Shown here piece by piece: positions 27,049 through 36,099 of a DNA stretch of 64,000 nt. The DNA is from Halioxenophilus aromaticivorans. GTDB lineage: Bacteria; Pseudomonadota; Gammaproteobacteria; Pseudomonadales; Cellvibrionaceae. Where the stretch lies: the NCBI RefSeq assembly GCF_042850945.1, contig NZ_AP031496.1, positions 1,984,001 through 2,048,000 on the forward strand. Direction: 5' to 3'. Positions within the stretch are counted from its first letter, which is position 1; every line of letters starts with the position of its first letter. Both the position numbers and the translations under genes were made by a program. Under the pieces are notes generated by a model. It was not told the origin of the DNA, did not search any database, and saw only the letters and a list, made by a program, of their open reading frames with translations.

Positions 27049-27369
27049 ATGAATGGTTTAGGCGATTTGATGAAGCAGGCCCAAGAAATGCAGGCCAACA
27101 TGCAAAAAATGCAAGAGGAATTAGCCAACGCCGAAGTGCGTGGCGAATCCGGTGCCGGTTTGGTGGCCGTAGTGATGACTGGCCGGCACGATGTGAAATC
27201 CGTGTCTATTGATCAGAGCCTGCTATCAGAAGATAAAGAAATTTTGGAAGACTTACTGGCCGCAGCGGTCAACGACGCTGTGCGCAAAGTAGAGAGCGCC
27301 AATAAAGAAAAACTGGGCAAACTCACCGGCGGCATGCAGATGCCCCCCGGTTTTAAGATGCCGTTTTAA
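27049..27369 (+). CDS. ybaB: YbaB/EbfC nucleoid-associated protein
   Basis: 106 residues. NGLGDLMKQAQEMQANMQKM begins the helical dimerisation part, and LLEDLLAAAVNDAVRKV-like text (ILEDLLAAAVNDAVRKV) plus the GGMQMPPGFKMPF end are typical. It binds DNA without strong sequence specificity. It lies between dnaX and recR, its conserved place, and GCGAGGTAGC precedes the ATG. Confidence 0.95.
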   Translation: MNGLGDLMKQAQEMQANMQKMQEELANAEVRGESGAGLVAVVMTGRHDVKSVSIDQSLLSEDKEILEDLLAAAVNDAVRKVESANKEKLGKLTGGMQMPPGFKMPF

Positions 27370-27388
27370 CCGAGTGCAGGAATAACCC

Positions 27389-27982
27389 GTGTTTAGCCCC
27401 TTAATCGACGATCTCATTCAAGCTTTGCGCTCGCTACCGGGCGTTGGCCCCAAGTCGGCCCAGCGAATGGCGTTGCAACTGCTGGAGCACAACACCCAGG
27501 GAGCGTTATCGTTGGCCGGGGCCTTGCAAAGGGCAGTAGAGGGCGTAAAACGCTGTAACAGTTGCCGCACCCTCACCGAGCACGACACTTGCCGAATATG
27601 CAGCAGTACCAAACGCCAAACCCGTTTAGTGTGCGTGGTGGAAAGCCCGCCGGATGTCATCGCCTTTGAGCAATCCGGTGTATTTAGCGGCCGCTACTTC
27701 GTACTGCACGGGCATTTATCGCCCATCGATGGCGTTGGGCCTGCGGACCTGGGCCTGGACATTCTGGGCCAGCAGCTACAAGCTGGCGAAATCGATGAAT
27801 TGGTGTTGGCCACCAATTCCACCATAGAAGGCGAGGCCACCGCCCACTACATAGCCGAAATGGGCAAGGCCGCTCAGGTAAAAGTCAGCCGTTTGGCCCA
27901 GGGTGTGCCCATGGGTGGTGAGCTAGAATACCTGGATGGCGGCACTTTGGCCCATGCCTTAAACAGCCGAACTACGGTTTAA
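27389..27982 (+). CDS. recR: Recombination mediator RecR
   Basis: 197 residues. A helix-hairpin-helix (LPGVGPKSAQRMALQLL), a four-Cys zinc finger (CNSCRTLTEHDTCRIC), and a Toprim domain (VVESPPDVIAFEQSGVF, LATNSTIEGEATAHYI). It acts with RecO and RecF to load RecA at gaps. The start is GTG at 27389, 19 bp after ybaB; rnd starts 2 bp after its stop. Confidence 0.97.
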   Translation: MFSPLIDDLIQALRSLPGVGPKSAQRMALQLLEHNTQGALSLAGALQRAVEGVKRCNSCRTLTEHDTCRICSSTKRQTRLVCVVESPPDVIAFEQSGVFSGRYFVLHGHLSPIDGVGPADLGLDILGQQLQAGEIDELVLATNSTIEGEATAHYIAEMGKAAQVKVSRLAQGVPMGGELEYLDGGTLAHALNSRTTV

Positions 27983-27984
27983 TT

Positions 27985-29154
27985 TTGACAAACACTACTT
28001 CACTCTCACTTGATGTCGAATACCAGTGGGTAGACGACGCCCAGCAATTGGATGCGCTTTGTAACCAATGGCAAGCCTTGGGCGCCATCGCCATGGACAC
28101 CGAATTCGTGCGTACCGACACCTTCTACCCAAAACCCGGCTTGTTGCAAATAGGCACCGGACGCGAGATCTACCTGGTAGACCCTATCAACCTGGTTGAT
28201 CACGCCGGGTTTAAAGCGTTGTTGGCCAACAATAACGTTACTAAAGTGCTGCATGCTTGTTCGGAAGATTTAGAGGTGCTGCGCTGTTGTTTTGGCGTGT
28301 TGCCTACGCCGGTATTTGACACGCAATTGGCGGCGTCGTTTTGTGATTACGGTTTTAGCATCGGCTACGGCAATTTAATGAAAGCCATGTTCCAATTAGA
28401 GTTGCCTAAAGACGCCACCCGTTCAGATTGGTTACAGCGCCCATTGGGTGATGTGCAAAAAAATTACGCAGCCTTGGATGTGGCCCACTTATTAGTGGTT
28501 TATGGCACCTTGTTAAAGCAGTTAAAAGATAAAAACATGCTAGATCGAGTGCTGGCCGATTGCCAGGACTTGGTCAACCAAGCCAATGACACTACCCAAG
28601 TAGACCCGGATTACTACCTCAAAGTAAAACATGCGTGGCGATTAAAAAAACCCGCGTTGCAAATACTCAAACAGCTTTGTCTGTGGCGAGAACAAGAAGC
28701 TCGCAGACGAGATATCCCTCGCAACCGAATTTTTAAAGATGTGGTGTTGTTTGAGATTGCCCAAACCAAACCGCCACACCTTGCTAAGTTATCCACTATA
28801 GAGGGTGTGCAGGGCCGGGCCATTCGGGATTTTGGCCAGCAGGTATTACAAACCGTGCGCGATGCTCTGAGCCAGGATGAATCCACTTGGCCACCGTTAT
28901 TGCCAAAGCCCTTGCCCAAGGAATCCGGTGATTTATCCAAAACGCTAAAGGCCACCGTGGCCCGCGTTGCCGAGCAGCAACAGTTGCCCACCGAAGTATT
29001 GGTACGCAAAGCGGATTTACAAACCTTGCTCTACTCGGTATACGATAGCCGAGCCCCGGAGCTAAGCCCGCGTTTGGCCCAAGGCTGGCGCTATGAGGCG
29101 ATTGGTAAAGCGCTGCTCGAACAGGCCCGGCAAAAGCTTGAAGAGCTAACCTAA
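27985..29154 (+). CDS. rnd: Ribonuclease D
   Basis: 389 residues; a 3'-5' exoribonuclease for tRNA and stable RNA maturation. The DEDD exonuclease domain has Asp38 and Glu40 in AMDTEFVRTDTFYP, HACSEDLEVL, and the third motif SDWLQRPLGDVQKNYAALDV with its catalytic Asp. HRDC-type domains occupy the C-terminal half. The start is TTG at 27985, directly after recR, with ACGGTT-like weak ribosome binding, so translation may be coupled. Confidence 0.93.
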   Translation: MTNTTSLSLDVEYQWVDDAQQLDALCNQWQALGAIAMDTEFVRTDTFYPKPGLLQIGTGREIYLVDPINLVDHAGFKALLANNNVTKVLHACSEDLEVLRCCFGVLPTPVFDTQLAASFCDYGFSIGYGNLMKAMFQLELPKDATRSDWLQRPLGDVQKNYAALDVAHLLVVYGTLLKQLKDKNMLDRVLADCQDLVNQANDTTQVDPDYYLKVKHAWRLKKPALQILKQLCLWREQEARRRDIPRNRIFKDVVLFEIAQTKPPHLAKLSTIEGVQGRAIRDFGQQVLQTVRDALSQDESTWPPLLPKPLPKESGDLSKTLKATVARVAEQQQLPTEVLVRKADLQTLLYSVYDSRAPELSPRLAQGWRYEAIGKALLEQARQKLEELT

Positions 29155-29193
29155 AACACGGCGATACCCACCGCCGGCACAGAGACATTCACC

Positions 29194-29487
29194 GTGAATA
29201 AAATCGTTTGCAACATCATGCAAAGCAGTAAAAAAGCAGGCATGTATTTGTACGTAGAAAAAGCCCAGGGCTTAAAACGCGTGCCGGAAGCCTTATTGGA
29301 GCGGTTTGGCAAGCCCAAACCACCCATGACACTGCTACTAACACCGGAGCGAAAGTTGGCCAATGCCGATGTTGATAAGGTTATGGCTGCCATCGAAGAG
29401 AAAGGCTTTTACCTGCAGTTGCCCAAAGACGATGACGACTACATGAAAGACATCGCCCTGGCCAATAGCAAACTGAGCGGTGCCTAA
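29194..29487 (+). CDS. ycgL: YcgL domain protein
   Basis: 97 residues. QSSKKAGMYLYVEKAQGLKR and FGKPKPPMTLLLTPERKLA are the YcgL signature; the fold is a small alpha/beta protein and its function is unknown. The start is GTG at 29194. It overlaps the YcgN-type gene by 8 bp, and rnd lies upstream, which is the usual rnd-ycgL-ycgN order. Confidence 0.93.
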   Translation: MNKIVCNIMQSSKKAGMYLYVEKAQGLKRVPEALLERFGKPKPPMTLLLTPERKLANADVDKVMAAIEEKGFYLQLPKDDDDYMKDIALANSKLSGA

Positions 29488-29953
29488 GTTGGACGATTCT
29501 CGTTGGCAGGAGCTGCGTGCCAGCCAATATTGGCAACACAAGCGGCTTACCCAAATGAGCGACGACGAATGGGAAGCGCTGTGCGACGGTTGCGGTAAAT
29601 GTTGCCTGCACAAGCTTATTGACGACGAAACCGACGAGCTTTATTACACCGATGTAGCCTGCAAGTTGTTGGATACAACAACCGTGCGTTGCTCAGATTA
29701 CCCAAATCGTCATCATACCGTGCCCGATTGCCTCGTGTTTAGCGCCGAAAATATCGCCGATTTGTACTGGCTGCCAGCTTCCTGCGCCTACAAAACCCTG
29801 TATGATGGGCGCCGATTGGAAAAGTGGCACCCGTTGATTTCTGGCGATAAACAATCTGTGCATCGCTATAAGCGCTCAGTAACAGGGCGTTGCACATCGG
29901 AACAAAACGTGCCGATAGACCAGCTTGAAGAACACTTGGTACGATGGGTGTAA
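29480..29953 (+). CDS. ycgN: YcgN family cysteine-cluster protein
   Basis: 157 residues of the UPF0260/YkgJ-like type. CDGCGKCCLHKLIDDETDEL, YTDVACKLLD, VRCSDYPNRHHTVPDCLV and PASCAYKTL supply the conserved Cys set, probably for a metal or Fe-S cluster. Its function is unknown. The GTG start at 29480 lies within ycgL, so translation is coupled. Confidence 0.92.
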   Translation: MPKLDDSRWQELRASQYWQHKRLTQMSDDEWEALCDGCGKCCLHKLIDDETDELYYTDVACKLLDTTTVRCSDYPNRHHTVPDCLVFSAENIADLYWLPASCAYKTLYDGRRLEKWHPLISGDKQSVHRYKRSVTGRCTSEQNVPIDQLEEHLVRWV

Positions 29954-30007
29954 AGCCAACCCAAGCTACTGACTAAAGCTACTGACCAACGCTACCGAAT
30001 AAAGACT

Positions 30008-30403
30008 ATGTTTATAGACGACGCTTACATGAACGCATGGATCATCTACTGGGTAGGTTCAGCGCTGCTCATTTTGGTGGCCTGGCGTATTGCCCGCGGC
30101 TGGGTGGCTTGGGTTAAATTTCCGCTACTGCTGATTCTGTGCGCGTTGTTTTTTGTGCCGTTTAATATCCATGCTGATGCTAAAGAGATGGCTCCGGCCT
30201 GGCTCATAATGATGTTTGAGGGTGTTTTTGTGCCCAGCATTGGCTTTGGACGAGTAGGGCCAACCTTAGGTATTGCCTCGGCGGCAGCAGTGCTGTTGTT
30301 TCCGGTGTTGGCGGGCATTGTTATAGTTGTGAAACGAGCTTTTGGCATTGCGCCAAAACAAGACGATTCCGAGGCTTCTAAAGCACCGGCTACCGAAGCC
30401 TAA
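30008..30403 (+). CDS. Small inner-membrane protein of unknown function
   Basis: 131 residues. Three predicted transmembrane helices (about 9-28 IIYWVGSALLILVAW, 35-52 VKFPLLLILCALFFVPF and 85-108 IASAAAVLLFPVLAGIVIVV) and a short polar tail rich in Lys, Pro and Ala. A central loop carries EMAPAWLIMMFEGVFVPSIG. I do not recognise a family. It is on the same strand as the upstream ycgN and downstream vWA genes, with 54 bp and 235 bp gaps. Its conservation next to vWA genes in related genomes is my recollection, not checked. Confidence 0.7.
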   Translation: MFIDDAYMNAWIIYWVGSALLILVAWRIARGWVAWVKFPLLLILCALFFVPFNIHADAKEMAPAWLIMMFEGVFVPSIGFGRVGPTLGIASAAAVLLFPVLAGIVIVVKRAFGIAPKQDDSEASKAPATEA

Positions 30404-30638
30404 GCGCCATCGATTCCGGCAGGCTAACGTAGGCGTTACAACTGGCTGCGCTGCCGGCACCTTAAGTCTCTCTTCTAGTCCCCGGGCTCTGAAAGCCCCT
30501 GTTCCTAAGCCTGCGTTGTTAAGTCTGCATCCTTAAACACCCAGTGGGGCCCAATACCACCCGTTAAGTTTTCTTATTCCTGCCGATAACAGTTTACAGA
30601 AAAGTAAATTTTTAAGTTGCAGCAGAACAGGACTGGTT

Positions 30639-33050
30639 GTGATTGTGATCAATGCCCTAAGGCCGAGTACTCGAATATTAGCACTTGCTATCTGGCTGGT
30701 GTGTTTGCCTTTGGCCGGCCAGAGCTACGCACAGCAGGCGCCGGATGTGCGCTTGGTGGTTGATATCTCTGGCAGTATGAAACGCAATGACCCAGCCAAC
30801 TTGCGCCAGCCAGCTGTGGAGTTACTGGTGCAACTGTTGCCGGCCGGGGCGGAATCCAGTGTGTGGACCTTTGGCCAATACGCAACCGAACTGGTGCCCC
30901 ACGGCCCGGTGGATGACAACTGGAAGCAAACCGCAGTTAGCAAATCGGGTGACATCAATTCGGTGGGGCTATTCACCAATATTGGCCTAGCGCTGGAAGA
31001 AGCCGGGTTGAGCGATGTCTCCAAGGATGCCACCAACGTCATTATTCTCACCGACGGCATGGTGGATATTGCCAAAGACCCAGGCGTCAACGAAAAAGAG
31101 TGGCGCCGTATCGTTGATGAGGTAATTCCCAAGTTGCGCCGAGCCGGAGTGCGGGTGCACACCATTGCGCTGTCTGATAAAGCCGATAGCCAGCTGCTCA
31201 ATAAATTAGCTTTAGCCACCAATGGCAAAGCCGCCACGGCAAAAACCGCCGATGAATTAATGAAAGCGTTTTTGGCCACCTTCGACCAGGCCGCCCCGGC
31301 GGAGCAGGTTCCGTTGGCGGAAGACCGCTTCGCTATTGACTCCAGTGTGGAAGAGTTTACGGCACTGGTATTTCGTAAAGATAAAGTTGTGCCAACCGTT
31401 TTGCAGGGCCCGGACGGCAGCCGCTATAGCTTGGTAGAGGCCGACGGTAACCCCGATGTAAGTTGGTTTTCGGGTTTGGATTACGACCTAATAACACTGC
31501 AGCAACCATTGGAAGGGGAGTGGCAGGTGCTCACCGGCATCGCTCCCGATAGCCGGGTGACCGTGGTTAGCAACTTGAACTTGGTGGTGAAAACCATGCC
31601 CACCAATTTATTCCGCGGGCAACGCTTACCGGTGGATGTTCGTTTACAGGAGGACGGTGAAACCATTACTGCCATGGATTTCTTGCAGTTGGTGGATTTA
31701 ACCGCAACCACATTTGGTGGTGACGAAGGTCGCCAAATGATGAACATGGCGCAAACCGGAGTGCCCGCCAACGGCATTTTCCGCAGTAGGCTGCCGCACT
31801 TTAATCAGCCCGGAGAATACGAGCTGACCATCGCTCTAGATGGCAAAAGTTTCCAGCGCCAAATAAAACACTCGGTAACCGTGCGCGATGCCTTTGCCGT
31901 GGAATTTGGCCCAGGCGCCCAGCCAGGTATGCCCCATGAGTTGTCTGTAACGCCGTTTATTCAAACCATTGATTTTGATGAAACCAGTGTCATTGCGTTA
32001 ATTAAAACCCCCTCCGGTGGCACTTCGATTTTACCGGTGCCGGCAACCCAGGTGGACGATTGGTTACTGAAATACAGCCCAAAAGAAGAGGGCGTTTATA
32101 CGGTTAACCTAACCATAGACGTGGTTGAAACAAACGGTACTGGCTACGAATATAATCACCCCGAGTTTGAGTTTTCCTATCCCGAGGGCGAGATTATAAA
32201 CGCGCCGGAGCCTCAGCCGCCGGAGCAAGAAGAGCCCGAGCCTGAACCCGCAGAGGATGAGCCAGAAGAGTCCGAACTTGAACCCGAGGACGACAGTAGC
32301 GGCTTGCCGTGGTGGATATACGTTGCGCTGGGTGTGGGTAACCTCCTGATATTTGGCTTAGCATATTTTGCCTACCGCAAATTAATGGGCGGTAAAAAAG
32401 ACAAGCCTGAAGACCAGGAAGAAAAAGAGCCAGAGCAAAAAGAAGAGCCTAACACGGAGGAGTCAGAGCCCGAGGAAGAGGCCGCCGATGATGCCTTAGC
32501 CATGGCGGATATTGACGATGGCGAAGACGTAGCGGAAGAGCCTGAACCCGAGGCGGAGCCAGAACCTGAGCCAGAGCCGGAAATCGCCGAAGAGGCTGAG
32601 CCCGATGCCGCGGAAATGGACGACGCCAGCGATTTGGATGAGGCCGTTGACGAAGCTGTGGATGACGCCACCGATGCATCCGAGACCGCCGAAGAAGAAG
32701 ACGTATTCGACCTTGATCAAGATACTGAGTCTGAGCCGGAGGAAGAACCAGAGGAAGAACCTGAACTGGAAGAGGGAGAAGCCTTCAGCCTCGATCAAGA
32801 CCCGGAGCCAGAAACGCCACAGGACTTAGATGAAACGGCAGACACCGAAGATGCCGGGGTTGATGAAGCCACAGACTTGGCTGAAGACGAAGAGATAGAG
32901 CCCGCGGCGGAAGAAGAAGCAGAGATTCCAGACGCGCCTATGGACGATCTTGAAGCCATGCTGGCCGAAGCCACGGCAGACCTGCCGGATTTGGATGACG
33001 AAGACGACGAAGAATTTACCCTGGAGGACTGGGACCCAGATAAGAAGTAA
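30639..33050 (+). CDS. Large vWA membrane protein (TIGR03503-like) with acidic tail
   Basis: 803 residues. A signal peptide (ILALAIWLVCLPLAGQSYA) is followed by a periplasmic von Willebrand A domain with the MIDAS motif Asp42-Ile-Ser-Gly-Ser46 and TNVIILTDGMVDI. Two or more beta-rich domains come next, then a single transmembrane helix near 557-580 (WWIYVALGVGNLLIFGLAYF). The cytoplasmic C terminus, about 220 residues, is almost wholly Glu, Asp, Pro and Ala. The N-terminal part matches the TIGR03503 family of marine gammaproteobacteria; its function is unknown. The start is GTG at 30639. A hairpin terminator follows at 33093-33132. Confidence 0.82.
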   Translation: MIVINALRPSTRILALAIWLVCLPLAGQSYAQQAPDVRLVVDISGSMKRNDPANLRQPAVELLVQLLPAGAESSVWTFGQYATELVPHGPVDDNWKQTAVSKSGDINSVGLFTNIGLALEEAGLSDVSKDATNVIILTDGMVDIAKDPGVNEKEWRRIVDEVIPKLRRAGVRVHTIALSDKADSQLLNKLALATNGKAATAKTADELMKAFLATFDQAAPAEQVPLAEDRFAIDSSVEEFTALVFRKDKVVPTVLQGPDGSRYSLVEADGNPDVSWFSGLDYDLITLQQPLEGEWQVLTGIAPDSRVTVVSNLNLVVKTMPTNLFRGQRLPVDVRLQEDGETITAMDFLQLVDLTATTFGGDEGRQMMNMAQTGVPANGIFRSRLPHFNQPGEYELTIALDGKSFQRQIKHSVTVRDAFAVEFGPGAQPGMPHELSVTPFIQTIDFDETSVIALIKTPSGGTSILPVPATQVDDWLLKYSPKEEGVYTVNLTIDVVETNGTGYEYNHPEFEFSYPEGEIINAPEPQPPEQEEPEPEPAEDEPEESELEPEDDSSGLPWWIYVALGVGNLLIFGLAYFAYRKLMGGKKDKPEDQEEKEPEQKEEPNTEESEPEEEAADDALAMADIDDGEDVAEEPEPEAEPEPEPEPEIAEEAEPDAAEMDDASDLDEAVDEAVDDATDASETAEEEDVFDLDQDTESEPEEEPEEEPELEEGEAFSLDQDPEPETPQDLDETADTEDAGVDEATDLAEDEEIEPAAEEEAEIPDAPMDDLEAMLAEATADLPDLDDEDDEEFTLEDWDPDKK

Positions 33051-33092
33051 CGCTAGTCAATCATCTGCTCTAACATCACCGCTGCATTCAGA

Positions 33093-33132
33093 CCACCGCT
33101 GCACTAACAAGCCAGCGGTGGGGCACCTTTTT
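33093..33132 (+). terminator. Hairpin terminator after the vWA gene
   Basis: CCACCGCTG (33093-33101) pairs perfectly with CAGCGGTGG (33113-33121) over an 11-nt loop; GGCACCTTTTT follows. The rest of the 33051-33381 gap shows no gene. Confidence 0.75.
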
Positions 33133-33381
33133 CGCAAAGCCTTTCAACAATCTTTCAATTAGCGCTCAACCCCCACCAACGACTCCCTGCATAAAAGGTT
33201 AGTCTCGATAGCCCTGTCAATGATGTTTCCGGTCATAGTTCTGGCAATTTAATCACCCGTGTCCGTGGCCTAGATTCAACGGATAGAAAAACAACAAAGA
33301 TACCAACACAGCGGGTTTTGCAATTGATAAAGCCCGATTATGATAGGGAAAACTGAATACATCTGAGTTGGGAGAGCATCA

Positions 33382-34227
33382 ATGAGCTTTACAGGTACTG
33401 AAACCTACGTTGCCACAGACGACCTACAATTGGCAGTTAATGCGGCAATAACACTGCAGCGACCTTTGTTGGTAAAAGGAGAGCCCGGCACCGGTAAAAC
33501 GTTGCTTGCCGAGGAGGTGGCTAAATCGTTGGGCAAGCCATTGATCCAATGGCACATTAAATCCACCACAAAAGCCCAGCAGGGCCTGTACGAATACGAT
33601 GCCGTATCTCGTTTGCGAGATTCGCAGCTAGGCCGCGACAGCGCTAAAGATATCAGCAACTACATTAAAAAGGGCAAGCTGTGGGAGGCTTTTACCGCCG
33701 ACGAGCAAGTGGTATTGCTGATTGATGAAATTGACAAAGCCGACATTGAATTCCCCAATGACTTATTAGTAGAGCTGGATAAAATGGAATTCTTTGTCTA
33801 CGAAACCGGTGCTACCATCAAGGCCATTACTCGGCCCATTGTTATCATCAGTAGTAACAATGAGAAAGAACTACCAGATGCCTTCCTGCGCCGTTGCTTT
33901 TTTCACTACATTAATTTCCCTGATCGAGCCACCATGCAAAAAATTGTTGAGGTGCATTACCCCGGTATTAAACAGCAGTTGGTGCAAGACGCTCTCAATA
34001 TCTTCTTTGATGTACGTAAGGTGCCTGGCTTAAAGAAAAAACCCTCCACCTCTGAGCTGGTGGATTGGTTGAAACTAATTTTGGCTGACGATATACCAGA
34101 AGAGGTCCTCACCAGTCGTGATACTACCAAGGCGATACCTCCCTTATACGGCGCCCTATTAAAAAACGAACAGGATGTTCAATTGCTAGAACGCCTAGCG
34201 TTCATGCACCGCCGGGAACAAAAATAA
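33382..34227 (+). CDS. MoxR-family AAA+ ATPase
   Basis: 281 residues. Walker A GEPGTGKT (33-40), Walker B VVLLIDEIDKAD, sensor 1 VIISSNNEKELPDAFLRRC with the Arg finger, and a C-terminal lid. MoxR ATPases act as chaperones that pair with VWA proteins. The VWA partner starts 18 bp downstream, which supports an assembly or metal-insertion role for the pair, but the target is unknown. No solute-binding or metallo-enzyme genes are nearby to show a client. Confidence 0.93.
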   Translation: MSFTGTETYVATDDLQLAVNAAITLQRPLLVKGEPGTGKTLLAEEVAKSLGKPLIQWHIKSTTKAQQGLYEYDAVSRLRDSQLGRDSAKDISNYIKKGKLWEAFTADEQVVLLIDEIDKADIEFPNDLLVELDKMEFFVYETGATIKAITRPIVIISSNNEKELPDAFLRRCFFHYINFPDRATMQKIVEVHYPGIKQQLVQDALNIFFDVRKVPGLKKKPSTSELVDWLKLILADDIPEEVLTSRDTTKAIPPLYGALLKNEQDVQLLERLAFMHRREQK

Positions 34228-34245
34228 CGGGAATAGGGTAAAGCT

Positions 34246-35421
34246 ATGCTGGTCAATTTTTTTTACAGCTTGCGCAGCGCAAAGGTTCCTGTTTCGGTGA
34301 AAGAATTTCTAATGCTGTTGGAGGCTATGTCGAAAGGGATCGCCTTTGGGAGCATCGATGATTTTTATTTGCTCGCGCGCACCTGCTTAATAAAAGATGA
34401 AAAATACTACGACCGTTTTGATCGTGCTTTTGGGGCTTACTTCAATGGCCTAGAAGCGATTGACGATTTTTTAGATGCGCTGATCCCTGATGACTGGATA
34501 CGGTCTGAATTTACCAAGCACCTAACGGAAGAAGAAAAAGCCAAAATAAAAACACTGGGTGGCTTGGAGGAGCTTATAAAGCAATTTAAAGAGCGCCTGG
34601 AAGAGCAAAAAAAACGGCACCAAGGCGGCAGCAAATGGATCGGTACCGGGGGTACCTCGCCCTTTGGCAACAGCGGTTATCACCCAGAAGGCATCAGAGT
34701 CGGCGGCGAGAGTAAGAATAAAAGCGCCGTAAAAGTATGGGATAAGCGTGAGTTCAAAAACCTCGACGACGACGTAGAGCTGGGTACTCGCAATATAAAG
34801 GTAGCGCTACGTAAACTGCGCAAGTTTGCCCGCACTGGCGCCAACGAGGAACTCGATCTCGACGATACCATCCGCTCCACCGCAAATAATGCCGGCATGT
34901 TGGACATTAAAATGGTCCCCGAGCGCCACAATGCGGTAAAAGTATTGCTGTTTTTTGATGTGGGTGGCTCCATGGACCCTTACATTCGTGTGTGTGAAGA
35001 AATGTTTTCTGCCTGCAAAACAGAATTCAAACACATGGAGTATTTTTATTTCCATAATTTTATCTACGACCACGTATGGAAGGACAACGCCCGCCGTACC
35101 AGTGAAACCACCCCGTTATACGATGTGCTAAATACCTTTAGCCAAGATTACAAAGTGATTTTTGTAGGCGACGCCAGCATGAGTCCCTATGAGATCATGG
35201 CCCGCTTTGGCAGTGTGGAATATATGAACGAGGAGCCAGGGGCTACCTGGATGCAAAGGCTCACCGATAGATTTAACAAAGTCATTTGGTTAAATCCAGT
35301 CGATCAACGCCACTGGCAGTACACCCAGAGCATCGAAATCGTGCATAAGTTAGTGGATGGCCGTATGTATCCAATGACATTAGAAGGGCTGGACCAAGCA
35401 ATCGCCGAATTGCAACGCTGA
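34246..35421 (+). CDS. VWA domain protein, CoxE-like
   Basis: 391 residues. The N-terminal half is helical and charged (EELIKQFKERLEEQKKRHQ). The C-terminal half is a VWA domain of the CoxE type, with the metal site read as Asp238-Val-Gly-Gly-Ser242 followed by MDP, so the first Ser of the usual DxSxS is Gly. GDASMSPYEI and WLNPVDQRHW occur near the end. It is the probable partner of the MoxR ATPase encoded just upstream. There is no signal peptide, so it acts in the cytoplasm. Confidence 0.88.
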   Translation: MLVNFFYSLRSAKVPVSVKEFLMLLEAMSKGIAFGSIDDFYLLARTCLIKDEKYYDRFDRAFGAYFNGLEAIDDFLDALIPDDWIRSEFTKHLTEEEKAKIKTLGGLEELIKQFKERLEEQKKRHQGGSKWIGTGGTSPFGNSGYHPEGIRVGGESKNKSAVKVWDKREFKNLDDDVELGTRNIKVALRKLRKFARTGANEELDLDDTIRSTANNAGMLDIKMVPERHNAVKVLLFFDVGGSMDPYIRVCEEMFSACKTEFKHMEYFYFHNFIYDHVWKDNARRTSETTPLYDVLNTFSQDYKVIFVGDASMSPYEIMARFGSVEYMNEEPGATWMQRLTDRFNKVIWLNPVDQRHWQYTQSIEIVHKLVDGRMYPMTLEGLDQAIAELQR

Positions 35422-36099
35422 CGCGTAACAGATGCTGAGCGCTTGGAAGAGGGTGGCTACTCGGCAGAAGGCTGAGTTATATGAGCACGGTCATTAAAAG
35501 GGCAGGTTAAAATAGACTGGCCAAGCGCGGCCTTACAAGTAATGCAACAACGGCACTGCAGAAATAATGATTGGCCATTCTTAAAAAATCATATTAATTA
35601 CGGAGGCTAATAGTTCACGAGATTTGCTGAAAAATTAGCCCTGTTGGTTGCTGGCTGCTGGCTGAGCGGCATGGGGCACTTAACCACGCTGTATTAGGCC
35701 AAACTATTATTTGACGGTGGTAAAAAAACTATGCTAAAAATTAACCTAAGCTAAACGTATGTAAGTTTATGTTAGGAATTGTGTTAAAAAACAAACAGAA
35801 ACTTAAAGTAATACTTTAAGTTTGCAGCGGGAACTGGAATAATTATCGCCGTTGCTGAACAGTCACGTTTCTTCAAACCCTATGTAACTTTTGCCACACG
35901 TCACACCGCCAGCCGGCGCTAATCGACCTTTGAGATACCAATCATTACTTGTATTGGCTTAAAACTGTGACGCATGCCCCGTACTGGGAAGTTATCTCCC
36001 CCCTTTGGTTGACCCCCCAACCACTAATATTATAATTTTTACAAAATCATTTGCATTAAGCTTAAATTCATCGAACCGAGCAATATCTACGAATCTATT
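35422..36099. other. AT-rich gene-free region before the secreted hydrolase-like gene
   Basis: A 678-bp stretch that becomes strongly AT-rich from about 35700. I see no ORF with coding character. TTGACG at 35711 lacks a well-spaced -10 box. A long, AT-rich regulatory leader before an exported carbohydrate-active-looking gene fits regulated expression, but I cannot point to an operator. Confidence 0.5.

Noticed and set aside
35711..35735. Sigma-70 promoter for the secreted hydrolase-like gene (TTGACG with TATGCT)
   Set aside because: The spacing is 13 bp, too short for a usual promoter, and it lies 360 bp before the ATG.
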